From: Quillaja saponaria
Taxonomy: Eukaryota; Streptophyta; Magnoliopsida; Fabales; Quillajaceae
DNA length: 64,000 nucleotides
Direction: 5' to 3'
NCBI GenBank assembly: GCA_029379385.1
Contig: CM055606.1
Span: 2,418,001-2,482,000 of the forward strand
Part shown: positions 56,065 to 64,000 of the stretch, in pieces
Layout: every line of letters begins with the position of its first letter
Numbering within the stretch: the stretch's first letter is position 1
Made by a program: the position numbers and the translations under genes
The notes under the pieces: model-generated
Told to the model about the DNA's origin: nothing
The model's input: only the letters and a program-made list of their open reading frames with translations
Database searches by the model: none

Positions 56065-57000
56065 TTATAAATTTTTTATTTATAATAATTAACTTAAATC
56101 AACTATTATAATAAAAATTACAATCTTTATATTTATAAAATATTAATAACAATTAAGTACTTGCTAAAAAAATTCATAAAAAAATAAAGATGTTTGAATT
56201 ATAACTAGGCGATAACATGATATGTCACATTATATAAGTTGTTTACAAATTACGGCTTGTGATCATGGTAAAAATTAATTTGGATATAAATTATAAATGA
56301 TTGTTTTAAAATATATTTTAAAAGTACTTGTTAAATAATAAATATAAAATTTTTGTATTATTTATTATAATAGTTAATAATAATTTCAGTGCTGTATAAT
56401 TAATAATTTACTATTTTTTGAAATGTTTCAAATTTATAATTATTATATCTTATCAAATATTATTCATATACTCGTTAAAAAAATATAATTATACATGCTC
56501 GAACAAGTGTCAAAGAAGTACCACTAGATCGATTTCAGTGCTATATAAATAAATTTTTTATTTATAATAATTAACTTAAATCAACTATTATAATAAATGT
56601 TACAATTTTTATATTTATAAAATATTAATAACAATTAAATATAAAAAGATGTTTGAATTAATAACTAGCCGAGAACCATGATATGTCTTGTTATATAAGT
56701 TGTTTACAAATTATGATTTGTAATCATAGTGAAAAAATAATTTGTATATAAATTATAAAACAATTTCTTAAAAAATGTACTAAGATAATAAACATAAAAA
56801 TTTTGTATTATTTATTATAATAATTGATAATAATGTATAATGTATAATTTATTATTTTTAAATATTTTATTATTTAAAATTCATATTTATTAAAACTTAT
56901 AAAATATTATTAAGATATTCATGAAAAATATCTAATTATAGATTATTACATAAATTCTCAAACAAGCGTCGAAGAAGTACCCCCAGATCTATTACCGTCC
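56065..57000. repeat. Diverged tandem duplication, about 480-bp units
   Basis: TTTATAATAATTAACTTAAA recurs at an offset of about 482 bp (near 56080 and 56562). The same order of landmarks then repeats: ATATTAATAACAATTAA, AGATGTTTGAATTA, CATGATATGTC, TATATAAGTTGTTTACAAAT, AAATTATAAA, and the closing AACAAGYGTCRAAGAAGTAC (about 56503 and 56957). Non-coding and AT-rich, upstream of HSK. Confidence 0.75.
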
Positions 57001-57841
57001 CGCGTTGGCTTCACAGGACGCTATCCTCACTAATTAGCGAGTCCCACTTAAATGGGTGATCCACATACAACACACGGAGTAAAACTATTTTTACTTTTTG
57101 TGACAATAATCCCCTCCAATTTGGATAGAATGCATTTAAAAACAATAATAATTGCCCTCAAAATAAAAACACTAAAGTTTAATAAAAAAGCTCTATGCTA
57201 TGAGCATCTAATAAGCAGTAGTAAATCAGAGACATAAACATTGGCTAAAGTTACATCAACAAAGCAAAGTGACAATTTAGAATGTCAGCATCACACTAGT
57301 CTAAAAATAAAAAGATCGGCTCAAACCCCAATCTCCTATGTATCAAAAAAAATATAAAAAGTATTCTACAAAAAGGCAATGATATTTTCCCCCTACTGTG
57401 AAATTATTGGCCCATACTCTGATACTCATTTTGAACTTGAATGAGGGCTATTACGTTAACTAATGAAACCAGAAGCCAGGGTCACTGGCATTTCTTTTGA
57501 GGAGCTCAAGCCATTACAAAGGCCCCATGCCTCACCTCACCTCTATCTTCCATTGTATTGGTTAACGAGTAGGCCCTGGTAGTCGTAATTTTGCCTCAAG
57601 ATGACCTGCTACAAGGTAAGGATTTCACCCTTCATAAAGCTCTTTAACAAAAGTATCCGTTCAGTTTAACCACCTCGATGAAGCAAAAAGTGCATTGTCT
57701 TGAAAGGTCCAAGAATTTAGTCAACTTTCTTTAATAGAGACAACACAAAGTGCACCATCTTTATACTAAAAGAAAAAAAATAAAACAAAATTTATGAATG
57801 TAAAATGACGTTGGATGGAATTAAGCATCTTCGATCCCAAG
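57001..57841. other. Intergenic, no gene recognised
   Basis: Between the tandem duplication and the end of the GnTI relic. Any 3' UTR of the relic would be here. No repeat or coding signal stands out. Confidence 0.45.
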
Positions 57842-60800
57842 CTACTTGAGCGAATCTGGACCAACAAGGAATATAAGTCTTGGAGTTTGGTAACGGAAAA
57901 CAACTATTCCTGTATTAGCCGCCCTTGGTACACCATCCTGTTTAACACAACAGACGAACCAATACATAAATTTATTGGAAAATCTGTAAATAGCCATTTT
58001 GAATGGAGAACATTGTAAGGTTCTAGCCACAGCAGAAACGCAAAAAGCATGGAAGCTTAATTATCTGGGAATACATATATGGTTATGTTGTGCATGGCAG
58101 CAAAATAGAGGAGGTGAGCAAATACATGTGCATCATGTTTGACTGTTTGTAGCAAAAAGGCAACTTATTGAATGAAATGTTAAAAGTGTAGTTCAGCTTT
58201 GACCTTATAACTCATTCCTGGGGCCTCATCTAATAGGTTAAGCTTTTAGGTGGAACGGTTCTTTGACATGGTGTCCAGCAGTTTCACACCCAGCCCCATT
58301 CCGCCCAACACTCGACAATTCATCAGCCCCAACTGCTGGGCTTCACCTAACAACTTCGCATCATCTTTAGCTGTGTAGCTTCTTCTGTACAGTCAGCAAT
58401 TGAAAATGACATTTTCAATGCCTACAAGACAGCCAAAACTTATATTAACCAATAAGTCAGGAAATGTCAAGTACCTGAGATACAAACACTTGGTATCTGG
58501 AAGCAACTGGCCTTTGGTATCTGGACAAAAAATGGCACAAGTGATCAGGAATCCAGTTGTATAGTGGAGTTGAAATGCGACTAGAGAGACGAAACATGGT
58601 GAAATCAAGCTACATACTTCAATACAGAATTAACAGTCCTCTCCAAGTAATCAGCACGATTACATGCCATGATCACCACAGCAGCCACAGGCACCTATGG
58701 AATTCAGAAGGAAAAATGGCTAATATGGTCATGAGCAATAATACCTAGGAAGATATATAAAAAAAAAGTGCGGAAAGACATAGAGATCTGCCAAGTTTTA
58801 GTTAAACCTGTACTTTGCCAATCAGTCTCCGTAGGCCTTCCCCTGAAATGTTAGCAAAGATAAACTGCTAAGTTCCTTACCATGCATTATACAACTACAG
58901 CCATTATTGCTATGGAAAAGAATAAAGCATATATTTATAGAAGGCATGTAGGATTATTTTATTAGTTTTCCAAAACCCATTATCATTAGGAATTAGTATG
59001 CCTACAGAATAAAGCATAAATTTATAAAAGGCATATAATATTTTTGATAGAAAAAAGAAATTTATTAAGAAGAAAGAAGGCATATAATGTAACAACGCAA
59101 TGCATATTGAATGAACAGCATGGTTTTCATGTGTTATGTTACAGGATGGAGCAACTTCATTATAATAACAACATACTTTCAAGATCCTGAACAAGAGCCT
59201 TCAGTTGTCCACATTCTTGGTCACAACACATCCTTTCTTCTGAAATTGTAGTAGTGAAAGAGTTTAAAGAAATTCTTGCGGATCTAGGCTCAAAATGAAT
59301 GCATATATAGACTTTAACAGATATGTGTGATGCAGAAAACCGAAAGATGGACTGAAACTAGCCAATTATAGTGCTCAGATGTGAGTGCGACCTTCTAACC
59401 CAACCATCTAATCTCATCATCATGAAGTGTGGAAAGCTCTATCTAGCAGCATGTAACAAGTAGCTAAGGATGCAAGACAGACAAGCTGGAAAGTAAATGG
59501 TATAAAATTTTCTGGGTTTCTTTTTTGTTATTCATGTTTAAGTGTCAGTGATGTGTCATATATTTGCTTCTTTGAAAATGGAAGGTTTGCAACCCTGAGG
59601 GATGCAGCTGAGAAATAAGTAGGAGGCTCACAAAATTAGCCATGAAATGACTGTGCCATGCCCTAAGGTTGATAAAATAATACGACAGCAGATCCGACTG
59701 GGATTACCTATTGGATTAGTCAGTTTTACGAATATTAAAATTATGTGACAACCAAAATGACAATTGATTCAACTCATGAGAAGATTTAGACAATCATCAC
59801 AATCTTTAAGGTTAAACTTCTGGTTTGGGATATCCATTGTACTTGAAAATTTTGGATGTTTATGGTCAAAATAGTTGGCTTAATGGATTTCAAACTGCAT
59901 GTTAGATTTTTTTTTTTTCCCAATAATAATGGGTGGCAAAAGATATAAATGATAGTGTTTCCAAATCTTCTAAGAGTTAATATCAAAAAAGGGAAGTTTC
60001 ACAAAATTCTGTAGTGGCAGTTCCTACTCTCTTTTTGTTTTTTTCATTTGTTGGTTATACAGATCTTAAAGTTTCTAGTAGGAATGGCATTTGGGAGGTT
60101 AGAAAAGAAGTTACTTTTATAATGCCAAATTACTCGGAAGGTTTATCCAATTGACATTAGAATTTGAAAGTGAAACAATATGAGTTAATGTATCTCATTC
60201 ATGCTTCCAAGTGTAGCAAAAGGCGTAAAGTTTGGGGCTAAAACTGTTCAGAAGAATAAGAGATAGTTTGGCACGTAATATTCAGAAAAAATTCCTTAAG
60301 TACAGGCTTTTCATTTAGTTCCTTCACATCAGTTAATTGAAATAACAAAATGTGGCTGCTTCAAGTATAATATCATACCTTTTAAGGCCACCAGTTGTCC
60401 CTGTTGCTAGCTAATTTGATCAATTAGCAATAGCATTAGACTTGTACAGTGGTTCTTTGTTTCATCCTGTCAAATATTGACAAATGTGGAGTTATATTTA
60501 CTCTGTATAAATGCAGAGTAATATAAAGCAAATCTTGTAGAAATTAATGGCAAAAAGGAAAAAGTATTGCAATGCTGAAGGTAGGCAGCAGGATAAGAAT
60601 CAAAATGGATTGGGCAAGAACAACCAGATATAGATAACATTGGTAATATATATAATCATCTCCAGAGGCTCTGAGTGATTTCTAATCCATTCTACTGAAG
60701 TAGCCAGACTGGAAAGTATAATAAAATCTATTTATCCCAAATCGAAATGATAAATGCACCATAGAAGGTTACAAAATTTGCATTATTTGAATAAGAAATA

Positions 60801-61288
60801 TATCCAATGCTATAGAAAAGCCAACTTCTAATATCCATAAGACCTCCATCTTCAGCTGATATCAGTCTCACCCATTCTTCTAATTTCAAGCAGGCCCATT
60901 CAATGAATTTACAGGACAAAGACTTTTAGAGTTATTGTGGTGAAAACTTGATAAATACAGTGATACTGTTGCTAGTCATAAGCTAATTTGCAACAAACAC
61001 AGAACAAGAAGTACATGCACAACTATAAGCAGAAATAAAGCATGAAAAAAATAGCAAGGAAGATCATTAAACCCTACTTACATAATGAGATTGAAAGAAC
61101 CTTTGACTTACGGCATCAGCATATTCTTATTGTGTGGAAAATATCCGCACCAACACAAAGCAACAAAAAAAAAAAAAAACAATTCAAGATGCGGTATGAA
61201 GTTAGGGTTTTAAAACTACCTGGATGCAGATGAAGACGCCAGCTGCAACGAAGAGAAGGAACCGAAAATCGCCGAGGAATTTTGCCTA
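57842..61288 (-). pseudogene. Truncated N-acetylglucosaminyltransferase I (GnTI/CGL1) gene
   Basis: Exon-like pieces with good splice sites match plant GnTI. 61285-61220 reads AKFLGDFRFLLFVAAGVFIC (membrane anchor), but the codon at the expected start is TAG. 60454-60379 reads NHCTSLMLLLIDQIS, a TAG stop, then QQGQLVALK. 59239-59177 reads EERMCCDQECGQLKALVQDL. 58842-58808 reads REGLRRLIGKVQ. 58694-58618 reads VPVAAVVIMACNRADYLERT onward. 58520-58475 reads YQRPVASRYQVFVSQ. 57937-57842 reads DGVPRAANTGIVVFRYQTPR then LIFLVGPDSLK and a TAG just before the usual LGI tail. About 300 residues of the catalytic domain, including the EDD metal-binding motif, are missing: only 536 bp lie between the last two pieces. 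GnTI starts complex N-glycan formation in the Golgi; this copy cannot. An intact copy should exist elsewhere. Confidence 0.8.
58249..58383 (-). other. Unrecognised exon-like open segment inside the GnTI relic
   Basis: After an acceptor-like site (CTGACTGTACAG, ending 58384) the minus strand reads RSYTAKDDAKLLGEAQQLGL, then MNCRVLGGMGLGVKLLDTMS, KNRST and a stop. It does not resemble GnTI, and sits where the GnTI catalytic domain should be. It may be a fragment of another gene brought in by rearrangement, or chance. No function is proposed. Confidence 0.3.
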
Positions 61289-62582
61289 TTACTTTGGCTA
61301 AAATGAAAAATACGTAGAGAATATGAAACTCCAAGCGAATTCTGAAAAGTACTGTGACTGACAGTTGTCTGAGCTCAGAAATACGATGAGTAATTTAAAA
61401 GTATAACAAATTACACTTCACTCCTTGAACTTTAAAATAATATTAACGTCCAAATTTTAAAACATAAAACTTTCTATATATTTAAATTTTTAGGTATTAC
61501 AAGTTAATTTTAAAAAATATTTAAAACCTTCATTTTTATTTTAAAAATATCAATAAATCTTATTTATTTAATTTTTTTTAATTGAGTCCTATATTTATTT
61601 TTTCTATATTTTTCTCTATTGTTTTAGTTTTTTCTTAATATTAACAAGTTATGCTCATTCAATTTTTTTATAAAAAAAATTAATATATTATTTTTAATAA
61701 GATAATAAGAAATTTACTTGACATATGTATAATTAGAAATAAGTTTGAAATTAAATAAAATAAGATAGATTTAAAAAAAAAAATTAATGATACAAATGAT
61801 TTATATAAATGTGCTTATTAATTTGAATAATAAAATAAAATAAAGTATAATTTTTCCTTTTTTTTTTAATATTAATAAAATTTTCTAATAAAATATGATA
61901 GATATAGTTCGTACATATATAAGTAAAGTTAAATTCTTTTAGTAATATTTTAAGAAAACTAGATAAAAATTTATAAGTATAACTAAATTTAATAAGTCTT
62001 GTCATAATTTGACAAATAAATCATATTTAAAATTTTCATTTATATAAGTTTTCTAAATTGAAATATATATATATATCACTTTGATCCATTGTATTTATAA
62101 TTCTTAAAATTTCTATTAATGAAGTAAAATTAAAAAAACAGATAGCATAAATTCTTTAAAACTAATAAATTTTATGATATAATCATTAATTAAACAATAT
62201 AAAATTAATATATAAAAAATCACCTTGTCCTTCCATATTATTCTTCCAAAAAATGAAGAAAAAGTTATTTTTATGAATAGATTTATATAAACGAATTGCC
62301 TAAATTTTTCATGTCCTTGAACTTATCTTTTAAATTTATATATTTTTTGAGTTTAATTTTATTTCATTTAATATTCAAACTTAGATCTAACTGAGTGATT
62401 TACTCTTTTATTTTTATTTGCACAAGATGTCCACTTTGCTACTATTCTCAAAAGAAATAAGACAAACAAAAAAATAAAAGAGAAATGGGTGTAAATGCTG
62501 AATTTAGTGATTGACCCCACAAAAAGAATATAACAACCTGTGATGGTGTTGTGAACGCTACATTTCACCTCTTCCTTCAACA
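61289..62582. other. Intergenic, AT-rich
   Basis: Upstream of the GnTI relic and upstream of the 173-codon gene. AT-rich DNA with T-runs and A-runs; no gene recognised. A promoter for the downstream gene is expected at the right end. Confidence 0.5.
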
Positions 62583-62599
62583 TCTCTCTCTCTCTCTCA
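62583..62599. repeat. (CT)n microsatellite in a probable 5' UTR
   Basis: Eight CT units about 110 bp ahead of the ATG at 62712. CT runs near transcription starts are common in plant 5' leaders. Confidence 0.85.
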
Positions 62600-62711
62600 A
62601 GTTTTGTTTATAATTTTGTGTTTGTGCTTGGTATTTTCTGAGGACATACATTCATTCATTCACATTGTTGTTTAGGTGACTTTCTTTTTGTTCACAACAT
62701 AGAGAGACATC

Positions 62712-63233
62712 ATGACCTCCATTGTTGAAAAATTTCAAAAGAGGAGATTTTTTCCCAGCATGCCCACAAACCAAGCACTTCCCGTTTCACAAACGGAGTC
62801 CAAAGAAGAAGGAGCTGGAGGAGTAGGCTTACGCAGAAGACTCTCATCTTTGTCCCTCAAGATCCAACCCACCTCGGCCTCCTCTGCATTCTCCTCAGCT
62901 AATTGGTCAATTCCCAGATCCAAGTCCCTCTCATCAATGGGTGAATATGCAGGAAGTTCTATAAGGAAATGGTGGGACTGGAGCTGGGGTTGGATCCTTT
63001 CCAGAAAACCCATATTCGCCAGAGATCTGGAATTGAACGAGGAAGAAACCAAGATTCTTGGTTCCCACAACAGGGGAAGCTGGAGACATGTTTTCTATAA
63101 GGTCCGGTCTGAGATCAGAAAGCTTGTCGGTTCTGACCATGTTGGTCTTCCTCAAACCTACAGGTACGATTCGTTCAGTTACTCCAAGAATTTCGATGAT
63201 GGAATTAAGGAGGATCCAAGGCTGAGAAAATGA
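62712..63233 (+). CDS. Conserved plant protein of unknown function, 173 aa
   Basis: Single open exon. The N-terminus (MTSIVEKFQKRRFFPSMPTN) is basic and Ser/Arg-rich (LRRRLSSLSLKIQP). The C-terminal half has the distinctive SIRKWWDWSWGWILSRKPIF, ARDLELNEEETKILGSHNRG and SWRHVFYKVRSEIRKLVGSD, which I recall as conserved in a small family of uncharacterised dicot proteins, including one encoded beside Arabidopsis CPK5 and CPK6. No signal peptide or catalytic motif is visible, and no reliable membrane helix. The ATG at 62712 follows a leader with a CT repeat and is the first in frame. GC content and codon use look like a real gene rather than the flanking AT-rich DNA. Function unknown. Confidence 0.8.
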   Translation: MTSIVEKFQKRRFFPSMPTNQALPVSQTESKEEGAGGVGLRRRLSSLSLKIQPTSASSAFSSANWSIPRSKSLSSMGEYAGSSIRKWWDWSWGWILSRKPIFARDLELNEEETKILGSHNRGSWRHVFYKVRSEIRKLVGSDHVGLPQTYRYDSFSYSKNFDDGIKEDPRLRK

Positions 63234-64000
63234 AGCTCTCTCTCAATTCTCAAGGATGCATGCTAAAAATCTGTCTATGTGGAAATAAAATGGTTCAAGA
63301 TTTACAATCATAGTATTTAGTATTTGTGTAAGGCCAGTTGTATTGGGTATGATTCATTATTGATTTTTTTCTTCTTTCTTTATTTGTTTAATATTTTTAT
63401 CATCCCTTAAGTCATTGCAAAGGTTGTAATTAGATTATATAGATTAGTACTCTCAAATCTGTGTGTATGATGAACTGTGTTGTAGGTTGGTTGAGTTGAG
63501 ATAATCTTAAAATTGTGAAGATTACATGCCTGCTACTCATGCATATGGTTGATTGGCTGGGCTCAAAATGATCAAGATCAAAATCTTAAATTTTGTTGAA
63601 AAAATTGTACTTTGCATTCTGTTTCTGCAGTGTGGTATCCATATATCTCATCTTCCATCTGTCCTTATTATGTAAACGTGTTTGTAAATCTAATCTTAAA
63701 CTGGTTTTTTCCTGGCAACAAGGTTTGCCTCCCTGTCTCTCCCGTTTGCGTGTATGTATGGTGAGTCTGAAATTCATTGATTTCAGTCATCTTTCTCCTC
63801 CCACTTTCCATAAAATGCTTAGCTGTTGTTTTATTTATAAGGCAAACAATAATTATTTAAAATTAAAACTTTCTAAAAATAATAACCTATGCATTAAATT
63901 AAATAGGATTGAAATTCCTCTATCGTCATAAATGTTATATTCGAGAGTCCTAAAAACATCTATTAGAAAAATTTATTATTATTTAGTTATTTAATTAGTT
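63234..64000. other. 3' region of the unknown gene and intergenic DNA
   Basis: The first 200-300 bases should contain the 3' UTR; AATAAA occurs at about 63284. Beyond that no exon, repeat or RNA gene was recognised up to the window end. The frame at 63593-63931 has no known domain. Confidence 0.45.

Overview
The window looks like nuclear DNA of a eudicot, probably a rosid; the species cannot be named from sequence alone. Evidence: AT-rich intergenic DNA, GT-AG introns, a chloroplast-targeted enzyme, a tonoplast sugar carrier, a CDPK with the usual plant exon pattern, and plant families of Ty3/gypsy, hAT, LINE, MULE and PMD elements. I found no bacterial operons, CRISPR arrays, rRNA or tRNA genes.

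Layout. 1-3091: 5' part of a Ty3/gypsy retrotransposon on the minus strand, running off the left edge, with gag-pol open as far as visible, a Met-tRNA primer site and its 5' LTR. 4050-6110: ruined hAT transposase. 8399-13917 (-): intact seven-exon calcium-dependent protein kinase of the CPK5/6/26 clade. 14000-20200: intergenic DNA with MITE-like repeats and a LINE scrap. 20238-23661 (-): intact six-exon mitochondrial phosphate carrier (PHT3;3 type). 24270-32620: decayed Mutator-like element with a MULE transposase relic and a plant-mobile-domain relic. 33192-38175 (-): dead LINE interrupted by a 1.3 kb LTR-like segment. 43026-49950 (+): intact five-exon tonoplast sugar transporter (TST/TMT), with a LINE fragment in intron 2. 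54642-55757 (-): intact single-exon homoserine kinase. 57842-61288 (-): truncated, mutated N-acetylglucosaminyltransferase I gene. 62712-63233 (+): conserved plant protein of unknown function.

Four genes have coding exons that join in frame to family-typical lengths: CPK 579 aa, PHT3;3 318 aa, TST 739 aa, HSK 371 aa. They do not form a pathway. They sit together because of shared ancestry: from memory, Arabidopsis homologues of these genes lie near one another in several duplicated segments. This window would then be a less fractionated version of that block, enlarged by transposons.

I did not find a convincing new biological system. The items most worth a second look are the gene block, the MULE/PMD element, the GnTI relic, the odd LINE/LTR junction, a distant inverted-repeat pair, and a tandem splice acceptor in the phosphate carrier.
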